Shown here in pieces: positions 54,333-63,249 of a DNA stretch of 64,000 bases. The notes beneath the pieces were generated by a model. The model was not told the origin of the DNA and made no database searches. It saw nothing but the letters and a program-made list of their open reading frames with translations. The position numbers were made by a program, and so were the translations under genes. Origin of the DNA: Anodontia alba (Eukaryota > Mollusca > Bivalvia > Lucinida > Lucinidae); NCBI GenBank assembly GCA_964016985.1, contig OZ024821.1:14309211-14373210 (forward strand). The letters run 5' to 3'. Each line of letters starts with the position of its first letter. The first letter of the stretch is position 1.

Positions 54333-55188
54333 TTATTATGCCCCACGCCATTTTCAATGGGGGGGCATATAGTATCACCGCTGTCCGTCCGTACGTACGT
54401 CCCGTCTGTCCTGTCCCGTCCTTCCCGTACGTAACACTTTTGGTTTCCGTGCGATATCTTTTGAAAGGATTGGTGTATTGGATTGGAATTTTATACACAT
54501 GTATATAATAATAAAATGTAGATATCTTTCGAAAAGATTAGTATATTGGATTCAAATTTTATACACAGGTATATAATAATGAAATGTATGTCAAGTTGGA
54601 TTTAGGGTAAAATCCACCAGTTATTTTTGGAGTTATGGCCCTTTTTCAACTTTGAAAATGGTTTCCATTCCATAACTTTTGAAAAGATTACTGAATTGGA
54701 TTCATATTTTATACACAAGCATATTATTATAAAATATAGGTCAAGTTTGATTTAGGGTAAAATCCACCAATTATATTTGGAGTTACAGCCCTTTCTCAAC
54801 GTTGAAAAATAGTTTCAGTTTGATATCTTTTGAAAACATTAGTGTATTGAATTCAAATTTAACACACAAGTATATAATCATAAAATAGAGGTCAAGTTCC
54901 AAGTAGGGTACACTCAACCCATAATTATGGGAGTTATGGCCCTTTTTCACCTTCAAAAGATCTTTTCCTTCCGACATTTTTTTTAAAAAGATTGATTTGT
55001 GTATTGGATTCATATTTTATACCCAGGTATATAATCATAAAATGTGGTCAAGTTCGATTTAGGGTAAAATCTGCCAATTATTATGAGAGTTACCACCCTT
55101 TTTCAACTTCATTTTTTGCAAAATACCTGCATGTGGTTGAGGATGGCCCTGGGCGGGGGCATATGTGTCATACTGACAAATTTCTAGT
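54333..55188. mobile_element. Array element M inserted in the Penelope-like RT
   Basis: The left end ATTATGCCCCACGCCATTTT...GGGGGGCATATAGT and the right end GGGCGGGGGCATATGTG are inverted around GGGGCAT. Between them are about five ~145-bp units with GATATCTTTTGAAAAGATTA, GTATTGGATTCAAATTTTAT, ACACAAGTATATAATAATAA, GGTCAAGTTGGATTTAGGGT and GGAGTTATGGCCCTTTTTC. The RT reading SSDTEALF stops at the left edge and NLSISNGTGSTKIYDKRDDF resumes at the right edge. Confidence 0.88.
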
Positions 55189-55680
55189 TTGAATCTATCT
55201 ATATCTAATGGTACAGGTTCCACCAAGATTTATGATAAACGGGACGATTTTGATTTTGATATAGTCGATTTCCCATTCCTGGATGGCGATGTCCCCCGGC
55301 GTACCTCATATGGGTATACATACGTATCTCAACTTATTAGATTCGCCAGAGCTTTTTCAAATCTTAGTGACTTTAATCGTCGTAATAAAGCCCTTACTGC
55401 CAAACTTCTTAGACAAGGCTATCATTATTTTAAACTTCGTAAGGCGTTTCGAAATTTTATCGCAGACACAGTGCCTTGGTAGAAAAATATAGCGTCAGTC
55501 TGAAAACACTTCTGCAACAGGGGATATCGGAGCCAGAATTTTACGGTGACTTAGTGTACAGATTTAGAAAAATTGTAGGAAAATCTAACTTTTCGGAGCG
55601 CAATTCAGAAAACTTATTAACCGTTATAAAAGAATTGGCTATATCCTGGATATTATACGGCAGACTGCATGCCTAGTTGT
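55189..55680 (+). pseudogene. Penelope-like RT, C-terminal part
   Basis: The frame 55189-55482 reads NLSISNGTGSTKIYDKRDDF, DIVDFPFLDGDVPRRTSYGY, TYVSQLIRFARAFSNLSDFN and LLRQGYHYFKLRKAFRNF, the thumb and downstream part of the Penelope-like RT. A shifted frame (55476-55676) continues VEKYSVSLKTLLQQGISEPE, FYGDLVYRFRKIVGKSNFSE, LYGRLHA, stop. After the stop, CLVVNPI and ASLFNCTTA can still be read. One frameshift separates the two. Confidence 0.85.
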
Positions 55681-56470
55681 CAACCCAATCATTGTTGATG
55701 GCTATGCTTCACTCTTTAATTGCACGACGGCTGTTCGGGCCTCAGACTCAATGACGGCCTCTTCGTAAAACTTTAACCAGTCGGATGGGACTTGACGATA
55801 TGTCGTTGACTTGGCCCGCCGTGGTTCAACTATTGGTTTTCATTTACTCTGGCATACAGTAGAATTAGCCATGAGTACTCGTCTTTTTTTATTTAGTGAT
55901 TTATTTGATTTTTATGTTTTCGCTTTGATGCATTGACTGAGTTGGGAGCCTTTATGCGAACCTAATTTTTATGTATTTCTGTATTAAGAGTTGCATCGGG
56001 ATCCAGGGTGAAGTTGGCTAGCTGTAAAATGCTTTAAACCCCCTCTGGTTTTCTCTACTGACCGAGACAGTGGTCCCGGTGTTAGTCTTACTCTTTGTTG
56101 CTTTGTGGTTTATTCTACGAGGCGATTTGTTTTATGTCTTACCTTGTTTTATTTTGTTCTTGTGTTGGTCAGTCCTTTTAGCATTGCGATTACCTCGCTT
56201 GGGGAAGAAATAGCTAATCTTAGTGCTTTTCGTACGTTTGTTCGATTTGTGCTTATTTGGTTTGTCGGTTTCTTCTTCCCCTTGGTGTCTGGGAAGGGCT
56301 GCGGTTTGTGATTGTGGCATCTTAAAAAAATCGCCTCTTAGAATAAACCACAAAGCAACAAAGAGTAAGGCTAACATCGGAACCACCGCCTTAGAACGGT
56401 CAGTTGAATAAACAACCGGGTGGTGGTGTGTGTGTGTGTGTGTGTGGTGGGGGTGTAAAGGGGGATAAAG
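55681..56470. other. Penelope-like element tail with inverted repeat
   Basis: There is no clear coding sequence; a 68-codon hydrophobic ORF (56105-56311) lies between the arms. 56057-56128 (ACTGACCGAGACAGTGGTCC...TTTATTCTACGAGGCGATTT) is the imperfect reverse complement of 56328-56404. TGTCTGGGAAGGGCTGCGGT lies inside at about 56287. A (GT)n/G-rich run is at 56421-56460. Confidence 0.7.
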
Positions 56471-56688
56471 CACGTTTTAAAACATTTTTCTTGTTCGTGC
56501 CATACTCTCCATACATCAATAAAATTATCTTCGTCTAAAAAAATTTAAAACCGTTTGCCTAAATTTAAAACCGTTTGCCTAGACCTAGATATGTAAATTG
56601 TTAATTGTGTCTATGTCTGGATCAATAATTCCAATCATCGGAATATATAGTTAAATCATTATCATATGCAATATGTTTTCCTCGAATA

Positions 56689-57528
56689 TTGTTGAATATT
56701 GTTAAAATATTGTTTGTCATCATTCAGGCCATATATGTTAGCAAGTGTTATCATTCTAAACCAAGGGAATTTTGGAAATTGTTTTCAAAAAGAAAGAAAA
56801 ATGTCTCAAACATACCGCTGAAAGATTTTTTTGAATATTTTTCAAATATGCATAAAGACTTATTTATTGCACAGGATAGGGAAAGCGAGGATTTCTGCCA
56901 AAACAATGATTTTGACTCAGTCAATTGTACATTTGAAGAGCTTTATAAAGTAATAACTTTGGAAGAGGTTAATTTAGTAATTCGTTCTTTGAAAAGAAAC
57001 ATGTCGTTTTCAAGTGATCAGTTATTGAATGAATATTTTATAGAGTCTTTTGATATATTATCGGGACATATTGTTGATATCTTTAATGCTATCTTAAACT
57101 CGGGAGTTTTCCCGAGCTTGTGGTCTGAGGGCATTTTGGTTCCACTTTTTAAAAAGAACGATCCTAATGAAGTAAATAATTATAGGGGAATTACTCTGGT
57201 TAGTTGCTTCTCGAAATTAGTTACAGGGGTTTTAAACAATAGAATAAAAAAATGGGCTGAAAACAGTGATATCCTGTCTGATTCGCAGTTTGGTTTTCGA
57301 AAGGGTCGTTCGACGACCGATGCAATTTTTGTTTTAAATTCTATCATACAAAAAGTTCTAAAGGAGAAAGGGAGATTATTTTGTGCCTTTATTGATTTAA
57401 AAAAGGCCTTCGACAGTGTTTATCTGAATGGTTTATGGTACAGGTTATTTAAATTAGGTCTTAACGGTAAAATGTTACGGATTATTAAAGATATGTACAA
57501 TAAGGTTAAAACTTGTGTAAGGGGATGA
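56689..57528 (+). pseudogene. LINE D reverse transcriptase, fingers and palm start
   Basis: 279 codons. SKPREFWKLFSKRKKNVSNI is the linker; WSEGILVPLFKKNDPNEVNN, YRGITLVSCFSKL, SQFGFRKGRSTTDAIFVLNS and LFCAFIDLKKAFDSVYLNGL follow in the order of RT motifs 1 to A. Asp of the FIDLKKAFD motif is present. It ends where a frameshift near 57525 leads into the next frame. Confidence 0.85.
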
Positions 57529-57788
57529 AATATGATTCGGATTTCTTTGAATGCGCAGTCGGTTTAAAACAAGAGGAGGTAATCTCACCAGCTTTGTTTT
57601 CATTATTTATAGAAGATTTGGAATTATTCTTACAAGGGGATCAAACTTGTGGGTTAACATTTGATGATATTACTTTTATATTGATGTTATTTCCAGATGA
57701 CATGGTAATTTTGGGGAAAGATAAGGACGATTTGCAGACAAGTTTAGACCTGTTAGAAATGTATTGTCATAAATGGGGACTACAGTAA
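57513..57788 (+). pseudogene. LINE D reverse transcriptase, catalytic segment with FPDD
   Basis: 91 codons. VGLKQEEVISPALFSLFIED corresponds to motif B; EEVISP stands where QGxxLSP-like wording is usual. LMLFPDDMVILGKDKDDLQT holds the catalytic pair of aspartates, with Pro in the second position of the box (57690-57701) instead of Ala. DLLEMYCHKWGLQ ends at a stop. A one-step frame change at about 57775 continues into TVNTDKNKIVVFRKRG. Confidence 0.83.
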
Positions 57789-58906
57789 ATACTGACAAAA
57801 ACAAAATTGTAGTTTTTAGGAAACGCGGGGGCGGGGGGTGGGGGGGGGGGCTATTAAATGATGAATCATGGACATATAATGGTAGAAATTTAGAAGTTGT
57901 TAGTAATTTTAATTATTTAGGTACTGTTTTTAATTATACTGGAAATTTTGCATTGAATCAAGAAACATTGGTGGGAAAAGGATTAAAAGCCATGAACTGT
58001 TTATTACACAATACTAAAAGATATTCTTTTAAACCTAAAGTTATGTGTCAGTTGTTTGATGCCTTCGTCGGCTCTATTCTTAGCTACTCTTGTGAGATAT
58101 GGGGTTTTGGAAAATGTAAGGAAATCGAAATAATTCATCTTAAATTTTGTAAGTATTTATTGAAAGTAAAGTCTTCAACGTGTAATATGGGAATGTACGG
58201 GGAGCTCAAACGTTATCCTTTATATGTTTCAAGATATACACGCATTTTTAAATTTTGGTGTCATATAATTACTACTGATAATATTCTGGTAAACAAACTA
58301 TATAGTTCACTTGTGGATGCCTGTAGCACTGGTGCAAATGCATGTAACTGGGCCAAAAACGTCAAGTCCCTTTTAGATAAGTATGGGTTTTCTTTTGTTT
58401 GGAGTAATCCATTCTCGGTTCATCTAAAAACATTTCATTTGCAGTTTAAACAAAGAGTATTGGATGTTTTTAAACAAAGCTGGTATAGCGATATCGCAAA
58501 CAATAGAGTCCTTACACTTTATAAAAACTACAAATTGTCTTTCGATCATGAGCTTTATTTGAATATCTTACCAAACAAACAGAGAGTGGCTATATCCCGA
58601 TTAAGATTATCTTCTCATCAATTACGTATTGAAACGGGAAGATATTCTCAAAATAGGGTTGATAGAGCACAACGCATATGCACTCTTTGTAATAAGTCTG
58701 ATATTGAGGACGAGTACCATTTTGTACTCGTGTGTCCTGTTTATAGTATTTTGAGGCAGAAATATATTCGTCCATATTATTATAACAAACCAAGTGTTTA
58801 TAAATTTACATTGTTAATGCAAACAAAACAACAAGGAGTGTTACAGAAATTAGGAAAATATGTATATGAGTCTTTTAGACTTCGAAGTACACTTATGACA
58901 TCGTGA
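57773..58906 (+). pseudogene. LINE D RT thumb and C-terminal zinc-binding domain
   Basis: 377 codons, uninterrupted. It starts TTVNTDKNKIVVFRKRG, then a Gly-rich stretch encoded by a G tract (57826-57851), then LEVVSNFNYLGTVFNYTGNF, the RT thumb. Further on are SILSYSCEIWGFGKCKEIEI and FCKYLLKVKSSTCNMGMYGE, and near the end RICTLCNKSDIEDEYHFVLV with C-X2-C...H...C, a zinc-knuckle-like C-terminal module. The length and intactness suggest recent activity of the family. Confidence 0.85.
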
Positions 58907-59345
58907 TATCTGTCTTTATTGTTAATATTTATATGAAAGTGCTGGTTTTCATATAGCTATGTTTGTGTAATTATGGAGTTCAACTTCCAGGCGTAAGAAA
59001 AATGATCTAGTCTTTATACATCATGTTCCACAATCTACATTTGCAACTGCATGGGTGAAAGTTTTCAGGATTATTCCTGATTTCAGGATTTCAAGAGTTT
59101 TTGTCCCTATATAAAGTATAGGGAAAACTGTCTTTTCACGATTTGAAAAGCCAGATTTCAGGATTCTTGAATTTTGGAACTTTCACCGTGCAATTGTAGT
59201 CGATACTTACATCAGAATCATCTACGAATAACATTGTATTTATTTGTTGTCAGCCATATATATTTTGTGACCATACGATATTGTCATATGTGCATGCTGA
59301 TAGACTAGAAACTGTAACAGTTTACTTCTAAATAAAAAGTCTGTC

Positions 59346-59800
59346 TGTCAAGTCTGTTGTCCTTTTCCCCTGAACTGCAATATCCAAAATAATGTAATTA
59401 CCGTTTTGGTCGGTTTCTACCCTTTCTACTGTATGTTCGAAATTGTTATTTAATAAGATCATTACACCACGGCTATTGTTTGAGAAAGTACTGAAGAAGG
59501 CATCGAAACCCCATTCGGCTTTTACAAAAGGTACTTAAGATTCTTTGAATATGAATATCCTGTAAACAAATAATATATATATTTTTATTTCCATCTCACA
59601 TGTCTAAACAAACATCTTCGTTTCTGTTGATTGGCTAGCCCCTGACAATTTTGATAAAAGATTTTTACTTCTTCAACCTTTATCAAATACCAGTCCTTTT
59701 GTTTTAATACCACATCCTGTCCACTGACCCCTCTAATCCAGTGCTTACCTATTTTCTCATGATTTATTACTTTTAACACAGACCAAGTTGTATAAGCAAC
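59346..59800 (-). pseudogene. Tx1/L1-type LINE endonuclease fragment
   Basis: On the minus strand KIFYQNCQGLANQQKRRCLF (near 59665) is the start of an AP-type endonuclease. Further on come WGFDAFFSTFSNNSRGVMIL and LNNNFEHTVERVETDQNGN, then YIILDIAVQGK ending at about 59350. The wording fits the Tx1 group, as does LINE C (49804-53760). About 50 codons between the two parts are missing or shifted. It stops exactly where LINE D ends. Confidence 0.75.
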
Positions 59801-60097
59801 ACAATTTGTACACCTAACATTAAAATATACTAAAGGTTTATACCGGATAGATGATAGATGTCATTTCCGCATTTCGTTGTGAGATGACCAAGAGACACAT
59901 TCCGAATTTGTTATCAAACCTTTATCAATTTTATTTATTTATTTATTTATTTATTTACATTTTTCCTTGGAAAAAGACAAGAAGATAATCTAATTTGTAG
60001 AGAAAAAATGCAAAAGTTATGCTTATACCAAGGATTTTGAATCCTTTGTTATATATTCCCCTATTTTGTTTTAAATTTAAAGGCAATTATTTCACTA
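59801..60097. other. Intergenic, nothing recognised
   Basis: AT-rich; an (ATTT)n run at 59933-59957. No gene. Confidence 0.45.
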
Positions 60098-60357
60098 ATA
60101 TTGACCCTCCTAATCCCCAGTTTTATATAGTAAAACTGGGGTTTACAGGGGTATATATTATTTTTTTTCTTATTTCTGCTCAAAAAATATAGATGGTTGG
60201 TACTCGTTAGAACCACCTTGCCGAGGCGGTTCTAACAAGTACCCACAATCTATGTTTTGAGCAGAAATATGAAAAAATATCAGTTTTTTTTTAATCTGAA
60301 AATTTTCAGTTTTGGAGGTGAAATTTTCTATATTCGAATAGGCGTGTTTTCGTAATG
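60098..60357. mobile_element. Hairpin element G, copy 5
   Basis: TTGACCCTCCTAATCCCCAG, ACTGGGGTTTACAGGGGTAT and TTTCTGCTCAAAAAATATAG lead into GTTAGAACCACCTTG-CCGAGGCGGTTCTAAC, then AGTACCCACAATCTATGTTT and the end ATAGGCGTGTTTTCGTAATG. The left ~25 bp are lost. Confidence 0.85.
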
Positions 60358-60838
60358 AAGCGACAGAAGGTGAAAACCACTGAGAAGTTTAATGTTCACC
60401 GTTACTTTCACGTGCACAAAGGGTTGCATTTTGCAGAGCTGGGTCACATTGCACTTGCACCGCTTATTTGTACACCATAGAGGCAGTCGCATCCAACTAG
60501 TTCAAAAGAAGCTAGGGGTGGCTGCGGGATTGTGGTCCGTTGTGAACAAACCAACCCAGTGTCCAATCGCATCTCGCCTGAATCGTCTGCAGTCGGCAAT
60601 GACGGTGAAAGGTCTAATAGTTGTCCCCATATATTCACTCCCTGTTACCCTGTCGCAGAATATGTTTGTACAATGCCACCATCATAGGTGAAAGTCTTTC
60701 CATTGGCGACCCTTGTTCGTAAGTGTTTTCTAGCCATGCCAAAACAAACTTATAAGACATTATATATTTGTATAAAAGTCGTCACAAGATCGCTTGATCC
60801 GCAAAGCGCAGCGCCCCAACCCGACTTATAAGACACTA
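60358..60838. other. Intergenic, GC-richer stretch without a recognised gene
   Basis: Overlapping ORFs on both strands (60392-60691 plus, 60638-60444 minus) have no recognisable domain. 60755-60800 carries TTTGTATAAAAGTCGTCACA, repeated as CTTGTATAAAACAGTCACAT at 60940-60965. Confidence 0.4.
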
Positions 60839-60840
60839 CT

Positions 60841-60938
60841 CAGCGGGCATGCAACGTCCAAAGAACGTCGATGCAATGTCATCACGCCGCATTGACGCCG
60901 ACGCTACGCCACGCAAACGTCACGCGCCCGCTGGGCAT
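60841..60938. mobile_element. Short GC-rich element with AGCGGGC ends
   Basis: CAGCGGGCATGCAACGTCCA at the left and ACGTCACGCGCCCGCTG at the right are inverted at their ends. The inside is rich in ACGTC/GACGC motifs. The two flanking TTGTATAAAA..GTCAC..GATCGCTT copies suggest it sits between direct repeats about 185 bp apart. Confidence 0.6.
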
Positions 60939-61049
60939 ACTTGTATAAAACAGTCACATGATCGCTTAAACCTTAACGCGCCAAGCAAAACTTGCAGCAG
61001 ACAACATTCTGAAGTTGCCCTGTGAATAAATCTCAAATTAGGCCTAATA

Positions 61050-61500
61050 AAAAATATGTGTGTTTAAGGTAACCCAACCTACCTAAGTTTCCTGGTAAAA
61101 CCTAGCAATTGTTTCCTGCTTTACTTGGATAAAATATTTATGCTAAATATTCAGCCAATAAGGTCTGAGCAAACAGTGTAGACTCAGATCAAACTGAACA
61201 TATGATCAGATCAAACTGCTACAATAGGAGCAGTTTGATCAGGGTCTACACTCTTTGCCATTCTAACAGTACTGTTAGACACCCCTAAGGCATGTAAGGA
61301 TAGCCAAACAGACTTAGTAAAGTTTTATGTGAAGTAAGTGTTGTCCAAATATATTTGATAATTATGGTATAATTCTAAATAAAAATTGTAAAAAAAAAAA
61401 AAAAAAAAAAAAAAGAATCCATACCTACCCTACCTATTTATTTTTTTCTAACATGTTACCCTAAACATACATTTTTTTTTTATTTGGCCTTACCGACAAT
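61050..61500. mobile_element. MITE K copy 2 (inverted to 48465-48910)
   Basis: TAAGGTAACCCAACCTACCT, TGGATAAAATATTTATGCTA, the hairpin GAGCAAACAGTGTAGACTCA...GGGTCTACACTCTTTGCC, GGATAGCCAAACAGACTTAG, a poly(A) tract (61391-61414) and TAACATGTTACCCTAAACAT...TTATTTGGCC run in the reverse order of copy 1. The hairpin here is larger because CAGATCAAACTG is duplicated. Confidence 0.85.
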
Positions 61501-61852
61501 TGCATTTTTTTTTTCTTGCTAAACATAGCTGAGAACGAAAACAGTTGAGCCCTAAAAAGTTTTATTACTTCTGGGCCAGAATTCTAACACGTTTGTGAAG
61601 ACCGGTCAGGCATTTCAGGTGGTACTTTACTACATAATTTACAAATTACGAACGACCCTACGTATCCATAATTACCCTAAATACTGGGACAACTTAACTC
61701 CTTACCATACTTGTCATAATGATTCCTATCTAACATATCATTATTTACATTATAAACGACCCTCCGTAATTACCCTAAATGATAGGGTATATACTGGGAC
61801 ATCTTAACTCATTACCATACTTGTCATATCCAACATGCCATATTATTTAAAT

Positions 61853-61893
<41 letters not shown>

Positions 61894-62400
61894 AGACAGT
61901 AAACAATTATTATTATAAAGACATGCAATGCTAACTTTTTTTCTTCGATTCATAAAAACAAAAATACGGATAATTGTTCCTGTCCAACATGTCATTATTA
62001 TAACCGATGATGTGAAGCCATACTTGCTTTTAATCCGGTTGGTGAAGCTGCGCATCTTGACGTGCGCGAAACGGAAGTCCTCTGTGCTTTCTAAGAATGC
62101 ATGCGCAACGTAAGAAAATAGTCCGCATGCCAAACGGGGAGCACATATTTGCGCAGTCTGATCATGGTCTCCGCGTCAGCCGTCTGTGCTCGTCACTTTA
62201 TTCTGTAATATCTAATGATACTCTAACAAGGCCTTGCTGGCTAATCAGGGCTAAAAAGATATTGGATTATCAGTCCTGCCATTTTGGTCGATAATCGATT
62301 AGTAATCGTTGAAGGTTTGGTCATAATCTTACCTTTCGGCTTACTGTCTGAGCATGACTAACTATATGTTATACTTTACCGTATGTATTCGGACCGAGAA
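61501..62400. other. Intergenic with simple repeats
   Basis: Two partial copies of ATTACCCTAAATACTGGGAC...CTTACCATACTTGTCAT (61670-61720 and 61770-61830), relatives of the TACCGTA MITE at 2252-2478. A (CT)n run at 61855-61890. No gene is recognised; the ORFs lack domains. Confidence 0.55.
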
Positions 62401-62477
62401 GCCTGAGCAGACAGTGTAGACCCAGATGACACGCCGCAGAACGCGGCGTCTCATTAGGGTCTACACTGTTTGCCACT
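62401..62477. repeat. GCAAACAGTGTAGA-type hairpin
   Basis: GAGCAGACAGTGTAGACCCA and GGGTCTACACTGTTTGCC flank GACACGCCGCAGAACGCGGCGTC. The GC stem is the same as in the 18187-18262 copy. Confidence 0.82.
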
Positions 62478-62720
62478 CATCCACCTACTTTAAGACATAA
62501 TATTGGGTAGTAAATTGTACTTGTTCAAATTTTAGAACAGCTATGGCAATATCGGTCACTTGCAAATCAGTAACGATAATCATTTTGTGGAATTTATCGA
62601 TCGATTAATCGCTTATCCGATTCATTGTGCCAACCGTACTAGCAGGGCCTCGTTCAAACTGCTTGAGTACGCATGCGAATGTGTGCATTCGCAGCACACG
62701 CTTAAGGACCATTTGAGCCG

Positions 62721-62721
<1 letters not shown>

Positions 62722-62817
<96 letters not shown>

Positions 62818-62820
62818 AAA
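62722..62820. repeat. (AT)n microsatellite, 81 bp, then (ATA)n
   Basis: It is pure alternating AT. The IYIYIY ORFs on both strands come from this tract. Confidence 0.95.
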
Positions 62821-63049
62821 ATAGCCATCAAAAGAGATGGCGAATCCCTCCCCGTCCCTCCCCCCCTCCCATCACCCACTGAACAGCCACTTCTAAATTT
62901 GGTGTAAATTTCAATGAGGTATCATGAAATACTGACTGAAACAGCGCAAAGTAAAACGATGCAAAGACAGTATTAAATGAGACAAAAATAATAAGTGAAA
63001 ACAATAATAGGTGTATCGTAAATGATTTTATTTTTTGCATGTTCTTTTA

Positions 63050-63116
63050 TTTTATTATTATTATTATTATTATTTTGTCAAAAAAACAAACAAACAAAAA
63101 AAACACAAAAAAAAAA

Positions 63117-63170
<54 letters not shown>

Positions 63171-63175
63171 AAACA
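63050..63175. repeat. (TTA)n, A-rich and (CA)n microsatellites
   Basis: TTATTATTATT at 63053-63075, A-rich sequence, then (CA)n at 63120-63166. Confidence 0.93.
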
Positions 63176-63249
63176 CATCTAATAGTGACTTTTGATGTGA
63201 TCATTTGTACAGGATACATAATATTTGCACATAATTTGAATTTGTGTGT

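Larger units (their letters stand above)
53905..56470 (+). mobile_element. Penelope-like element, interrupted and decayed
   Basis: On the plus strand: RT fragment (about 53905-54330), an inserted non-coding element (54333-55188), the rest of the RT (55189-55680), then a non-coding or decayed tail to about 56470 with a ~75-bp inverted repeat (56057-56128 and 56328-56404). The RT wording IRFGTKLYRQTIGIPVGTNC and APLFADLFLF is characteristic of Penelope-like elements rather than LINEs. I could not identify a GIY-YIG endonuclease downstream. 5' boundary uncertain. Confidence 0.82.
56640..59343 (+). mobile_element. LINE D: non-LTR retrotransposon, 5' truncated
   Basis: Plus strand. The RT and C-terminal domain are in three frames (56689-57528, 57513-57788, 57773-58906), followed by a ~430-bp 3' UTR with AATAAA at about 59330 and a short TCTGTCTG tail. 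The endonuclease is absent, so the copy is 5' truncated. It is the best preserved retroelement here: only two frame changes across 740 codons. A direct duplication AAATTTAAAACCGTTTGCCT (about 56540-56580) lies in front. Confidence 0.85.

Noticed and set aside
56105..56311. Hydrophobic 68-aa ORF as a membrane protein
   Set aside because: It lies between the inverted repeat arms of the Penelope-like tail and includes the GGGAAGGGCTGCGG phrase found non-coding elsewhere; a matching minus-strand ORF overlaps.
60392..60691. 99-aa ORF with Cys/His residues
   Set aside because: An overlapping minus-strand ORF of similar quality exists, and no domain or spacing pattern of a zinc finger is present.
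62560..62907. 115-aa ORF with an IYIYIY stretch, and its minus-strand partner
   Set aside because: Both come from an (AT)n microsatellite; low complexity on both strands.
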